A DNA stretch of 60,683 nucleotides from Herbiconiux oxytropis (GCF_024979315.1 NZ_JANLCK010000016.1:1-60683); one strand, 5' to 3'; counted from the stretch's first letter, positions 15,479 to 25,120 are shown. Notes: generated by a model not told the origin, from the letters alone. A program made the numbers and translations.

Positions 15479-17335
15479 TCAGCGTCCCGCCGCCACCTCG
15501 GCGCGGAGCGCGACCGCATCGGGATCGTTCGGCGAGAGCTCGACGATGCGATCGAGGGTCGCGAGCTCGCCGTCGATGTCTCCCACGGCATCCTGTGCGG
15601 CGGCCAGCGCTCGCAGCGTCGCGATCGAGTCGGGCACTCTGTCGAGCGCCGAGGCGGCCCAGCGCTGCGCGAGCGGCGCGGCCTCCATCCGACCCTCGAG
15701 AGCCGCCGCGGCGAGCGTCTGCGCCGCGATAGACGCCACATCCGCATCCCATGGCCGAAGCACCTGCGCCACCTCGAACGCCTCCTGCGCCACGACGATC
15801 TCTCCCGCCCGAGCAGCCACCACACCCCGCTGCATCGGAACCTCAGCCGCCGCCGTCACCACGAGCGCCACCGCCCAGAGCGCGATGCCACCCTGCAGCA
15901 CGCGCCGTCGCAAGGGCGCCCGCCCAGACGCAGCGTCGGGTGACGACGAAGCCGGCACCGCCACCAGGATGCCCACCAGCAGACACGCGAGAATCCCGGT
16001 GGCCGCCACGGTGAAGGTGGTCAGCAGGGCCCCGGCGATCCCGATCAGCGCCGCGGCACTCCCGGCCAGCAGCGGGCCATGAGCGGATGCGACGCCCGCG
16101 ACACGCGCCGACTCAAGCCCCGCCCCACGCCCCCAGGCCCGGGCGCCGCACACGACGGCCACCACACCGGCCGCCACGAGCACCAGCGGCAGCAGCACGC
16201 CTCCCGCCACCGCCGCCTGCAGCAGCACGTTGTGCGGGGAGTCGAGCACGGTCTGCGACCCCACCACCTCGTACCAGTCGGCGGTGTGAAAGCGGGGGAT
16301 GGCATCGACGAAGCCGCTCGGCCCGGCGCCCGTGACAGGGTCGCCGCCGATGAGCCGAAGCGTCTCGCCCCACATCTGCACCCGGTCGGCGACGGTGCGC
16401 GACGACAGGGGGCTGAGCCCCAGCAGCCGCTCCCGCGTGAGCGGCACGGCCAGCGCCACGGCCGCGAGCCCGGCGACCCCGGCGACAGCGATCACGGGCA
16501 CCCGGATGCGCCGACCGAGCGACAACGGCACGCCGGCCTCCCGACGTCGCTGTGCCGAGCGCACGAGAGCGAACACCGCGAGCACGACCAGCGCGAGCGC
16601 CACGGCCACGAACGCCGCCCGCGAGGCGGAGACCACGACCGACACGAACCCGGCGAGAGCTCCGGCCGTGATGAGCCACGGACGCGGCCCGGGGGAGTGC
16701 CGCCCCCGCGCGACAGCGGGGGCCAGGAGCATCGCGAAGAAGGCGGCGCCGAGGATGCCCTGGTCGGTGGCGTTGCCGAGCAGCGCACCGGGCCGCTCGA
16801 GGTCGGACGCGATCGGGTCGAGTTCGGCCAGCTCGAGCAGTCCCACCACGCCGAGCGCGATGCTCGCGGTCGACATCGCCGCCCACCACGACCCCACCCG
16901 GCTCTCGCTGCTCCCCGGCCCGAGCAGTCGCGCCCCCACGAACACCGCGGCCACGTACATGGGCAGCGACACGAGCCCCTCGTACCTAGGCCACCGCCCC
17001 CACGTGGCAGCCCACGGACTCGCAGAGAACGCGACCCCCAGCACCAGCAGCACCACGGCAGCCCCGATCGCGACGACTATCCACCGAGGAACCCGCCCCC
17101 GCCCACTCGCCACCGCCGCAGCGAACACGGCCAGAGCGAACACCGCCTCCTTCGGCAGGAACCACCGGATCATCCCCTCCGGCAGAAACACCACGAGCGC
17201 GGCCGCGGCCAACCACACCGCGGCCCGAGCCCACGCCAGCGACCGCGCGCTCTCCGCTGCAGGTCGCGCCGACACCGCAGACCGCGCTGACACCGCAGAC
17301 CGCGCCGCCGCACCGCTCTTCTTCTTCGTCCCCAC
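15479..17335 (-). CDS. O-antigen ligase/polymerase-like multispanning membrane protein with TPR-like tail
   Basis: The 618-aa protein has about eleven hydrophobic segments. Features of the O-antigen ligase (Wzy_C/WaaL) family include a periplasmic segment around GRWPRYEG and a large outside loop with RVQMWGETLRLIGGDPVTGAGPSGF in two adjoining parts. The last 120 residues are Ala-rich helical repeats resembling tetratricopeptide repeats (LRPWDADVASIAAQTLAAAA). GTG 17335 was preferred over an ATG 18 bases upstream because GGAGGGGG is correctly spaced before it. It would polymerise or transfer undecaprenyl-linked glycans outside the membrane. It lies 13 kb from the main polysaccharide locus, next to a CWB2 protein. 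Confidence 0.75.
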   Translation of the reverse strand: MGTKKKSGAAARSAVSARSAVSARPAAESARSLAWARAAVWLAAAALVVFLPEGMIRWFLPKEAVFALAVFAAAVASGRGRVPRWIVVAIGAAVVLLVLGVAFSASPWAATWGRWPRYEGLVSLPMYVAAVFVGARLLGPGSSESRVGSWWAAMSTASIALGVVGLLELAELDPIASDLERPGALLGNATDQGILGAAFFAMLLAPAVARGRHSPGPRPWLITAGALAGFVSVVVSASRAAFVAVALALVVLAVFALVRSAQRRREAGVPLSLGRRIRVPVIAVAGVAGLAAVALAVPLTRERLLGLSPLSSRTVADRVQMWGETLRLIGGDPVTGAGPSGFVDAIPRFHTADWYEVVGSQTVLDSPHNVLLQAAVAGGVLLPLVLVAAGVVAVVCGARAWGRGAGLESARVAGVASAHGPLLAGSAAALIGIAGALLTTFTVAATGILACLLVGILVAVPASSSPDAASGRAPLRRRVLQGGIALWAVALVVTAAAEVPMQRGVVAARAGEIVVAQEAFEVAQVLRPWDADVASIAAQTLAAAALEGRMEAAPLAQRWAASALDRVPDSIATLRALAAAQDAVGDIDGELATLDRIVELSPNDPDAVALRAEVAAGR

Positions 17336-17444
17336 CTGTCCCCCTCCGTGCACCGGCCCACCGCCGTCGGATCGCTCCTGCCCACGGCGGTGTCGCTCCC
17401 CGCCGCCAGGCTAGCGCCCACCCGCCGCCCGCCACTCCGGACCT

Positions 17445-17480
17445 CCTCGGGTGGCACCCCGCGCCGCACCGGTCTGCCCG
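17445..17480. repeat. Collapsed remnant of the palindromic intergenic repeat
   Basis: CCTCGGGTGGCACC matches the outer left end of the full repeats, and it is joined directly to a copy of their outer right end. Bases 17457-17480 agree with the right end at 90-113 in 21 of 24 positions. The roughly 85-base interior is missing, as if the hairpin had been excised. Confidence 0.55.
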
Positions 17481-17523
17481 AGCGCAGGTGTCTGATCTCC
17501 TGATCGATGCCGCGGCGAAGCAA

Positions 17524-17529
17524 TAGATT
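17524..17529 (+). promoter_or_regulatory. -10 element of a leaderless promoter
   Basis: TAGATT ends 6 bases before the ATG at 17536, the same spacing as at 903 and 4584. Confidence 0.5.
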
Positions 17530-17535
17530 GAGTCC

Positions 17536-18585
17536 ATGATCTGGGGTCCCTCAAAGAAATTCGTGCAGGAGCAGCAGGCGGCGAAGGCTCGCCTGGATGA
17601 GCAGCACGACCGGCTGATCGAGAAGCTCTCGCACATGGATCCCGGCGAAGCCGAGAACTACCTCGTGCAGACCAGGCTGTTCAACGCCACGAAGGCGGCC
17701 GGCTACATGATCAATGCCTACGGCGAGAGGGTGGACATCCTCGACGTAGTGCGTGAGGCCGAACACCGTGCCGCGATCCGGGCGATCGACGAGAGCGGCT
17801 CCGAGCGAAAGGCGCAGGCCGCGCGTCAGCGCCGAGTCGACCAGGAGCGGCAGGAGCAGGAGCAGGAGCAGGAGGAGGCCCGCCAGAGAGCTCGCGACCT
17901 CCGCCTCCGTCTCCAAGGCGCACGGGGTCAGGGCAAGGAGGATGTCGAGGTCGCCGCCACCAGGACACCCATCGAGCCGAGGAAGTCACCCGATCGAGTG
18001 GCTGCAGTCGATCCGAGGTGGGAGACCGACACGTTCCACATCGACCCGCGAACGGGAAGCGCGCACCTCTGCACCTTCAGCATCACCGGATGCCCCTTCG
18101 CGGCCCCCGACTTCCATTTCGACGGGCCGGACCAGGCGCAAGCCGTGTGGCGCCGAAAGCAGCAACTCTTCCAGGACTGGGTGGATCGCTCCTCGGTGCC
18201 GCAAGCACCGGGACAGGTCACCCAGCACGTCTTCGACCCCGGGTACCCAGAGACCTACGACGACTACGCGTCGTGGCTGCACGACTTCCGTCACCCCGCT
18301 GCGGAAGGCACGCGCCTCGTGCTCGAGAACGGCTGGGTCTTCGAGAAGTTCCACCTCGGCACCTACTGGACCCTCATCGCCGGCGAAGAAGTCCCCGGCG
18401 TCGTCATCGGCAAGCCCCTGCTGCTCTCCGACGTGCACCGAGAACTGCTCGAGCACGGCGGCCGCCTGGAGTTCCGCGAACACGTCAGCCCCATGAGACT
18501 CCCCTGGGCCCTGAACCCCTCCGAGCGCAACATCCAGCCCCCCGAAACCCCACCGCCGAGCCGCAAACCCTGGTGGAAGCGCTAG
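17536..18585 (+). CDS. Coiled-coil protein of unknown function (349 aa)
   Basis: This soluble protein has no signal peptide. Residues about 10-130 are helical and highly charged, with a Gln/Glu/Arg-rich stretch (VDQERQEQEQEQEEARQRAR, about 100-119) that should form a coiled coil. A Pro-rich linker leads to a compact C-terminal domain (about 160-330) rich in Trp, Phe and His, with motifs such as CTFSITGCPFAAPDFHFDGP and ENGWVFEKFHLGTYWTLI. The end is Pro-rich and basic. I do not recognise the family. It has its own leaderless promoter and no operon partner. Confidence 0.75.
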   Translation: MIWGPSKKFVQEQQAAKARLDEQHDRLIEKLSHMDPGEAENYLVQTRLFNATKAAGYMINAYGERVDILDVVREAEHRAAIRAIDESGSERKAQAARQRRVDQERQEQEQEQEEARQRARDLRLRLQGARGQGKEDVEVAATRTPIEPRKSPDRVAAVDPRWETDTFHIDPRTGSAHLCTFSITGCPFAAPDFHFDGPDQAQAVWRRKQQLFQDWVDRSSVPQAPGQVTQHVFDPGYPETYDDYASWLHDFRHPAAEGTRLVLENGWVFEKFHLGTYWTLIAGEEVPGVVIGKPLLLSDVHRELLEHGGRLEFREHVSPMRLPWALNPSERNIQPPETPPPSRKPWWKR

Positions 18586-18640
18586 CCCCAGGCCCAAGTG
18601 CGTGGCCACGTCGACCAGACGCTTGATGAGACCACGGCTG

Positions 18641-18877
18641 CTACGAGTCGGAATCCGCGGTCGACGACTTCTCGTCGACCGCGCGCCGATTCGTGCGAAG
18701 CATCAGCGCGAAGCGGATCTCCATGCCCGCGGCGACGACGGCGATGATGAAGAAGAACGGCAGCTGCTGGGTGATGGCGATGACCACAGCGATGACCGCG
18801 AATGCGCCACACATCACGAGGTTCATGACGAGCGCTACCGTCGGAAGTCGAGGCCGACGCTTCGGTGCGTCGCTCAC
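18641..18877 (-). CDS. Small two-helix membrane protein (78 aa)
   Basis: The product has a basic N terminus, two hydrophobic helices (about residues 14-34 and 38-58) joined by a short turn, and a charged C-terminal tail ending in Ser/Asp. The start is GTG. No known domain is recognised, and it is convergent with the coiled-coil gene. Confidence 0.65.
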   Translation of the reverse strand: MSDAPKRRPRLPTVALVMNLVMCGAFAVIAVVIAITQQLPFFFIIAVVAAGMEIRFALMLRTNRRAVDEKSSTADSDS

Positions 18878-18960
18878 GAAGACCCCGCGAGAATCCCGGT
18901 GAGCAGAAAGAGCGGGCGCCTGCAGAGGCGATGAGCGCTCACGAATCGTTCCCTGGTGAT

Positions 18961-19084
18961 CCTCGGGGTGGCACGCCGCGGGGTGGATCTTTCGGGCGAG
19001 TTATCTCCCGCGTCCGCTCCGCGGCCGCCCGCCAGTCCCGAGCCAATAACTCGCCCAAAAGACCCACCCCGCGTCGCGCCGGTC
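18961..19084. repeat. Complete palindromic intergenic repeat, copy upstream of the giant gene
   Basis: The arms 18970-19004 and 19046-19080 are 35 bases each and pair at 31 of 35 positions. The central 41 bases are GC rich and contain CGTCCGCTCCGCGGCCGCC. The copy is nearly identical to 24942-25065, and its right arm matches 70-104. It is long for a REP element and could be a non-autonomous (MITE-like) element or a structured RNA. Confidence 0.9.
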
Positions 19085-19140
19085 GCTTGGGGGCTGGGAC
19101 GAGCATTCGCCATCATTGCGGATGCAGCCGCGAACGCGGG

Positions 19141-19224
19141 GCCCGGGCATCACGCGAGATCTCGCGCACCCCCGAAGTGGGGTGGTGCTCGGCCTTTCAG
19201 GGCGATGCAACGCGCCAATAGCAT
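19141..19224. repeat. Second conserved intergenic block (upstream copy)
   Basis: This stretch is similar to 25121-25205. Both contain GGCCCGG, then GCGAGATCTCGCGCA (or CCCGCGCA), CCCCGAAGTGG, a small hairpin and a CGC-AATAGC end. The hairpin is GGCCT/AGGGC here and CCACCCT/AGGGTGG in the other copy, so pairing is kept although the bases differ. Confidence 0.6.
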
Positions 19225-19301
19225 GACCGCGGGGGAAGTGCGAGCATCTGTCGTGCGGTCAGGGGGCCGCCGATGCAGTGCCTCCGATTCAGGAGGACAC
19301 G

Positions 19302-22300
19302 TTGCCGGACTCGATCTCTGCGGGAGCGCGCCACGGTCGGCGACTTCTCGCCCGCGGCCTGCGCCTCGCGCCCCGCCGTCGCCCCATCGTGGCTGCTCTG
19401 GCATCGGTCGCCGTCGTAGCGTCCCTCCTCGTTGCGACGCCGGCGGTCGCGAGTACCCCTACGCCTGATCCTGCCCCCACGGCGGTGAGTTCGACGCCCG
19501 CTCCGGCCACGCCCGCCACTCCCGAGCCCTCCGCTCCCGCAGAGCCGCCGCTCGAAGAGCAGCCGAGTCACGAGACCCCTTCGCCCTCCCCGGCGACGAC
19601 ACCTCCCCCCACTCCGAGCCCTGAGCCGCAGCCCGTCGAGCCAGTGGAGCCCCGGGTGCCAGAAGGCGCAGAGCCACCGGCTCCTTCCCTCGAACGTGCC
19701 GCTTCTCCCTGCGTCACCATCGCACCCTCTGCCTTCGGCAGCGCACCTGCCGCCCGAAGCACGCTGACAGACGAGATCCCATCCGTCTGCTTCACCATCA
19801 CCCCCCAGGTTCGCGGCAACTACCTTCCTGCGTTCGTCCTCGACGCTCCCTCTCAGCACCTCTACTACAGCGTCACCTCTGAATTCGGCACCGAGTGCTC
19901 CGATGACGTCAGCTGGAGCAGCAGCCTCGAGGCGTGCCTTCTGGCCGCACAATCCACGTACACGGTCGAGGTGACCGCCTACTCACCTGAGCAGGGTGGC
20001 GACTTCGGCCTCTCGCTCTTCAATCTCTCCGCTCCGGCCGGTTGCACGACCACGGCGATCCCTTCCTGGTCGACGGATGCCCTCACCGGTCAGCTCGGTG
20101 CCGACGTTGCGGCACTCTGTTTCGAGTACTCCGTCGCGGTGGGCACGCCGTTGCAGCTGATGCTCGGCAGCTCTCCGGGAGAAGACGCTCGCGCCCTGCA
20201 GTTCAGCACGACGGGCGATCCCGGGTGCCAGGTCACCGCCAGCTACACCGCATACTGCACGACGTCGAGCTCCGGCAAAGTCCGGGTGGCGGTCTTCGCG
20301 GCGGGTGCCACCGCTGTGGATTTCGGTCTGCGCGTGCAGAATCTGCGTTCGAGCACCGGATGCCAGGCCTACGGCGACCTCGCCTTCGGAAGTCCCGCCG
20401 TCGTCAGCGCAGACGTCTCAGCCGGCCTCGGTGTCGAGTGCTTGACTCTGGACCTGTCGCGACTCGAGAGCGTGATCATCAATGCTCCCAATGCCGACGG
20501 CGAATACCACAGCGGCACCTGGGTCCTCCACGGGCCCACGGGGGACGAAGTCTGCAGCAGTGGTTGGACCGAGGCCGTCACCTGCACGACGTCCGCAACA
20601 GGAACCCACAGACTGATCTTCCGCAACGCCGAATTCGATGAGCACAGCGAAGCGGTTTACGCCGTGGCAGCGCGGAGCATCACGGATGCGCTGGGGTGCG
20701 AGTCCATTCCATCCCTCTCCTTCGACGCGCTTCCCCAGGTCGGCACCATCAGCGGCCTAGGCGGCGCCGACTGCTACACCGTCCCGGCCAAATCGGGCGA
20801 CACCCTGCGCGTCGACGGGGGCGACGAGTACGAGGTCGTCACGAGAGTGTTCAACAAGGCCGGCAGCGAACTGTGCCGCACCAGAAGCCACACGGACTGC
20901 CGTCTTTCGGGCGCTGCACCATTCCAGATCATCGTCGAATCCACCTCTGCCGGTGAGTTCGACTACCAGCTCTCCACTCCCCGACTGAACGGGGCGAGCG
21001 GATGCCCTGCACTGCCCGCGACCGCGTTCGGCTCCGCTCCGAAGTCCCGCGCCACGCTGACCCAGGCCGATCCTTTCGCCTGCTTCTCCCTGCCGTCGAC
21101 GGTGGCGAACACCACCGACTTCTTCGCGCTCAAACAGCTCGTGGGTGTGGGAGATCTCTCCTACCTCGACGTCATCGCGCCCGATGGCGACGTCGAGTGC
21201 TCGTTCTCGTACTGGTTCTTGTCGAAGGCCTGCACATACCGCTCCTCCGGCACCTATACCTTTGCGGTGAAGGCCACGACCGAAGGCTCCCTCACCTGGG
21301 CCGTCGGCCGCACACCCCTCGCGACGACGGAGGTGGGCTGCACAGATCTGGGCTCGCTGCCGTTCAACGCACCGGCGACCCGGGGGTCGATCTCGGCCGG
21401 CGGGGAGGTCGATTGCTTCACGTTCGGGGCGAAGGCGAGCGACCGCATCTCCCTCGCTCTCGATTCCCTCTCCGCAGGCTTCTCCTTCTCGACAGTGGTC
21501 ATCGACGGTCGTGGTGAAGGCATCTGCTCGGCGAACTGGAGCTCGTGCGACATCAGTGGTCCTGGGCCCTTCCGGGTTCTCGTGCAGGGCGACGACCAGT
21601 CGCCGGCCGGTGAGTACGAGCTGCGCATCCGCAAACTCAACGACCCCGCCGGGTGCACGCCGATCGAATCGGTGGGATTCGGGTTCGGTCCCGTGGAGGG
21701 CGAGTTCACGGAGGGTGGCCAGCAGCACTGCTACAGCTTCGTCGGCGCAACCGGAGATCAGTTCGATGCCTCGATCAGCAACCTCGACCTCCCGGGGCAG
21801 GAGCCCGACCTCATCATGCTCGACCCCTCGGGTCACACGCTCTGCTCCCTCGGCAGCTGGGTGTCGAGCCCGTCGTGCACCCTGCCCTCGAACGGCTCGT
21901 ACGCCATCGTCGCCAGCGCGAACCCCTCCACACTCGGCGCCTACTCCTTGCAGTCCACCTGCGTGAACCCCGTCTGCGGCACGGATGGCTTCGCCGTCGC
22001 GTCGGTCTCCCCATCGTCGGCCGGGGTGGGCGGTCAGGTGACCCTTTCGGTCACCGGCAAAGCTCTCTCGATGAAAGACATGGTCGCACTGCAACGCGGA
22101 TCCGCCTCGATCCCCGCGGTCCCGACCTCGGTCAGCAACGACCGCCGCACCATGCTCGTGACCGCGAACCTGACCCGCGCATCCATCGGAGCGTGGGACC
22201 TCGTCGTGACATCGGCGACAGGAGCGCAATCTCGAGTGGCGGGCGCCTTCCGCACCGAGTCCATCGATCCCGCCAGCGTGAATCTCGAGATCATCACTCA

Positions 22301-24815
22301 AGGGCGCTTCGTCGCGGGCCGACCTCAGACCGTGACGGTGACCTACCAGAACGTGGGCAACGTCGATGCGCTCGGTGTTCCGCTCATCCTCGAGGGTTTC
22401 CCTGCCGGCTCCGAGATCGTGCCCGACTTCGATCTGATCGGCTGGGATGGCGACACGTCAGCCATCCACGAGGTGGGCTGGCAGCAGGAGGGCATGGTGT
22501 TCTCCGGGGACCGCGGTCTCGGAATCCCGCTGACGATCTCGAGCATTCCGGCCGGAGCATCCGGCCAGCTCGACTTCACGGTGAACGTCCCGGCGACGGC
22601 TGACTACAGCCTCAGCGCTTCACTCAGCGGGTGCATGTTCGACAACGGCCCAGGTCTCTCCGCCAGCTCCACCGCGCCGAACTCCACGCGTGCGGTCGAC
22701 TGGGGAACGTGGGGGAGCGGCGGCTGCATGGACGCACTCGTCGACACCGGCTTGAGTGCCCTCGGCCTGGCGGTTCCCGGCGGCGGCTGCTTGCGCACAG
22801 TGGTCGAGAGCACCACCCTCGCGGTGTCCCGCAACGTGGTGCAGAAGGCGCCGCCCTTCTCCGTGGGTTCGGGCTCCGAGGCCTTCCACTCCATTCTCGA
22901 CATCGCCGGATGCGCCGTGCCCGGTCTCGACAAGGTCGTTGGCGTCTACAACCTCGTGAAGGGTGCGGTGAGCGTCGGTACGAAGTGCTTCAACGAGGAG
23001 GCGACGGCCGAGAACGAATGGGTGACGTCTCTCGACCCCAATGAGATCGTGGGCCCGGGCGGCGGAGGAGACGATCACGCCACTCGCGCCGAGGGCGACT
23101 TCACCTACGCCATCTACTTCGAGAACATGGCTGACGCCACAGCACCTGCCCAAGAAGTCCGCATCACCGACCAGCTCGATCCTGCCGTCTTCGACCTCTC
23201 GACGGTGCGGTTCGGCGCGGTGGCATTCGGCGACACCCGGTACACCCCGGCTGCCGGCACGACGGCTCTCGACCACGTGATCGATTTGCGGGACACGGCG
23301 AACGTCAACCTCGACGTCGCTGCTTCCGTCGACTCGTCGGGCGTGGTGTCGTGGGATCTGCTCTCTCTCGATCCCGTGACGGGTGAGCTGCCGCAGAACC
23401 CCGATCAGGGCTTCCTGCCGCCCAACGTCGACGGGAGCGAGGGTCAGGGCGTCGTCTACTTCACGGTCACGCCGAAGAGCCCCAAATCGAAGTCGATCAT
23501 CAGCAACAAGGCCTCGATCGTCTTCGACCTCAACGAGCCCATCGTCACCAACACCTGGAACAACCTCGTCGATCGAGACCTGCCCGCGGTGTCGGTCACG
23601 GCTCTTCCTGCCAAGACCGTCGGTCGAGACGTGAAGCTGTCCTGGTCGGGTTCGGACGCAACGTCGGCGGTGGCCTACTACGACGTCTACGTCGCAATCG
23701 GCGGTGGTGACTACGAACTGTGGAGGGGTCACCTGGAGGAGACCTCGGCCACTTACACGGGAGTCATCGGCAAGAAGTACTCGTTCGTCGTGCTGGCCCG
23801 CGACCTGGCCGCCAATGGTTCCGCGTTCCCTTCGAAACCCCACGCGGTGACGACCACCGTCACCTCCCCTCCGACGACTCCGACTCCGACACCCACCACT
23901 CCGAGCAAGACGACCGTCGACCGGATCGCAGGTGCGAACCGATACGCCGTTGCGGTGGCCGTCTCGAAGTCGGCTTTCCCGAACACCGCGCCGGTCGTGT
24001 ACATCGCGACGGGCGCGAACTACCCTGACGCTCTCTCCGCCGGCCCCGCCGCCGTCAAGGAGGGTGGCCCCCTCCTCCTCACGAGCGGTGCATCACTGCC
24101 ACCCGAGGTGAAGGCAGAGGTGAAGCGCCTGAAGCCGAGCAAGATCGTCGTCGTGGGCGGAGTGAACTCCGTGTCAGAGGCTGTCGTCTCCGAGCTGAAG
24201 GGCTTGCAGAAGAACACCGTCCGCATCGCCGGAGCCAACCGCTACGAAGCGTCGCAGAATCTTGTGGACTACGCCTTCGGCACTTCCGGAGCGAAGACCG
24301 CCTATGTGGCCACCGGGGCCAACTTCCCTGACGCACTGAGCGCTGGTGGCGCCGGCGGGTCGAAGGGCGCGCCGGTCATCCTCGTCAACGGAAAATCCTC
24401 GACCGTGGACGCCGCCACGAAGGCTCTCCTGAAGAAGCTCGGCGTGACCTCACTCTTCGTTGCGGGTGGCCCCAATTCCGTCTCCGAGGGAATCCGGACC
24501 GATCTTGCATCCGTAGCCCCCACGAAGCGCCTCTCGGGCGCCGATCGGTACGAAGCGTCCGCGAACGTCAATGCCAGCGCCTATACCAGCAGCGCTCGAG
24601 TCTTCCTGGCCACAGGCACCAAGTTCCCGGATGCCTTGGCGGGCTCGGCGTGGGCTGGCAAGGTCGCAGCGCCACTGTTCGTGGTCCCAGCCGACTGCGT
24701 TCCCAAGGCCGTCCTCACTCAGATCAAGAGCCTCGGCGCCACGCGGGTCACCTTGCTCGGCGGGCCGGCATCTCTGTCGTCGAACGTCGAGCGACTGAAG
24801 GCCTGCACGTTCTGA
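19302..24815 (+). CDS. Giant secreted CWB2-anchored protein with seven Cys-rich modules
   Basis: TTG 19302 was chosen because a perfect AGGAGG lies 5 bases upstream; the product is about 1837 aa. A signal peptide is followed by a Pro/Thr/Ser/Glu-rich stalk (about residues 45-135). Seven tandem modules of about 105-120 residues follow (about 137-886), each with a Cys, some 24-28 residues, then Cys-Phe/Tyr, and a second close Cys pair. They resemble pre-peptidase C-terminal beta-sandwiches. Next come an IPT/TIG-like region, a DUF11-like repeat, a Cys-rich segment, a DUF7619-like domain beginning DPNEIVGP (about 1243), a fibronectin III-like domain, a Thr/Pro linker and three CWB2 repeats (about 1537-1837). 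It is probably a long wall-anchored adhesin or scaffold. Direct repeats flank the gene. Confidence 0.85.
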   Translation: MPDSISAGARHGRRLLARGLRLAPRRRPIVAALASVAVVASLLVATPAVASTPTPDPAPTAVSSTPAPATPATPEPSAPAEPPLEEQPSHETPSPSPATTPPPTPSPEPQPVEPVEPRVPEGAEPPAPSLERAASPCVTIAPSAFGSAPAARSTLTDEIPSVCFTITPQVRGNYLPAFVLDAPSQHLYYSVTSEFGTECSDDVSWSSSLEACLLAAQSTYTVEVTAYSPEQGGDFGLSLFNLSAPAGCTTTAIPSWSTDALTGQLGADVAALCFEYSVAVGTPLQLMLGSSPGEDARALQFSTTGDPGCQVTASYTAYCTTSSSGKVRVAVFAAGATAVDFGLRVQNLRSSTGCQAYGDLAFGSPAVVSADVSAGLGVECLTLDLSRLESVIINAPNADGEYHSGTWVLHGPTGDEVCSSGWTEAVTCTTSATGTHRLIFRNAEFDEHSEAVYAVAARSITDALGCESIPSLSFDALPQVGTISGLGGADCYTVPAKSGDTLRVDGGDEYEVVTRVFNKAGSELCRTRSHTDCRLSGAAPFQIIVESTSAGEFDYQLSTPRLNGASGCPALPATAFGSAPKSRATLTQADPFACFSLPSTVANTTDFFALKQLVGVGDLSYLDVIAPDGDVECSFSYWFLSKACTYRSSGTYTFAVKATTEGSLTWAVGRTPLATTEVGCTDLGSLPFNAPATRGSISAGGEVDCFTFGAKASDRISLALDSLSAGFSFSTVVIDGRGEGICSANWSSCDISGPGPFRVLVQGDDQSPAGEYELRIRKLNDPAGCTPIESVGFGFGPVEGEFTEGGQQHCYSFVGATGDQFDASISNLDLPGQEPDLIMLDPSGHTLCSLGSWVSSPSCTLPSNGSYAIVASANPSTLGAYSLQSTCVNPVCGTDGFAVASVSPSSAGVGGQVTLSVTGKALSMKDMVALQRGSASIPAVPTSVSNDRRTMLVTANLTRASIGAWDLVVTSATGAQSRVAGAFRTESIDPASVNLEIITQGRFVAGRPQTVTVTYQNVGNVDALGVPLILEGFPAGSEIVPDFDLIGWDGDTSAIHEVGWQQEGMVFSGDRGLGIPLTISSIPAGASGQLDFTVNVPATADYSLSASLSGCMFDNGPGLSASSTAPNSTRAVDWGTWGSGGCMDALVDTGLSALGLAVPGGGCLRTVVESTTLAVSRNVVQKAPPFSVGSGSEAFHSILDIAGCAVPGLDKVVGVYNLVKGAVSVGTKCFNEEATAENEWVTSLDPNEIVGPGGGGDDHATRAEGDFTYAIYFENMADATAPAQEVRITDQLDPAVFDLSTVRFGAVAFGDTRYTPAAGTTALDHVIDLRDTANVNLDVAASVDSSGVVSWDLLSLDPVTGELPQNPDQGFLPPNVDGSEGQGVVYFTVTPKSPKSKSIISNKASIVFDLNEPIVTNTWNNLVDRDLPAVSVTALPAKTVGRDVKLSWSGSDATSAVAYYDVYVAIGGGDYELWRGHLEETSATYTGVIGKKYSFVVLARDLAANGSAFPSKPHAVTTTVTSPPTTPTPTPTTPSKTTVDRIAGANRYAVAVAVSKSAFPNTAPVVYIATGANYPDALSAGPAAVKEGGPLLLTSGASLPPEVKAEVKRLKPSKIVVVGGVNSVSEAVVSELKGLQKNTVRIAGANRYEASQNLVDYAFGTSGAKTAYVATGANFPDALSAGGAGGSKGAPVILVNGKSSTVDAATKALLKKLGVTSLFVAGGPNSVSEGIRTDLASVAPTKRLSGADRYEASANVNASAYTSSARVFLATGTKFPDALAGSAWAGKVAAPLFVVPADCVPKAVLTQIKSLGATRVTLLGGPASLSSNVERLKACTF

Positions 24816-24941
24816 CGAAGGTGAGTATCGCCTCCCCAGGTTCCTCACCAAGCGCTCCACCGCGATCCACGTGGCCGACCGCGCTACCGCCTCCCAGGGT
24901 CGCTCCGGCCACCAGCTAGCGCCAGCTCCACAACCCGACGC

Positions 24942-25065
24942 CCTCGTGGTGGCACGCCGCGGGGTGGATCTTTCGGGCGAGTTATCTCCCGCGTCCGCTC
25001 CGCGGACGCCCGCCAGACCCGAGCCAATAACTCGCCCGAAAGACCCACCCCGCGTCGCGCCGGTC
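24942..25065. repeat. Complete palindromic intergenic repeat, copy downstream of the giant gene
   Basis: The arms 24951-24985 and 25027-25061 pair at 32 of 35 positions. The copy differs from the one at 18961-19084 at only a handful of bases and lies in the same orientation, so the two form direct repeats about 6.0 kb apart around the giant CWB2 gene. Confidence 0.9.
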
Positions 25066-25120
25066 CTCCAGGGGCGAGGTCGCAAGCCCGGCATCAGCCA
25101 GAACGCAAAGGAACAACGAG

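Larger units (their letters stand above)
18878..19301. other. Intergenic region holding a complete palindromic repeat and a second conserved block
   Basis: No gene was found in these 424 bases. They contain a full palindrome (18961-19084), a second block shared with the region downstream of the giant gene (19141-19224), and the ribosome binding site of the giant gene. Confidence 0.6.

Noticed and set aside
18961-19084. Intrinsic terminator
   Set aside because: The palindrome is far longer than a terminator and recurs at several sites with the same sequence, so it is treated as a repeat family.
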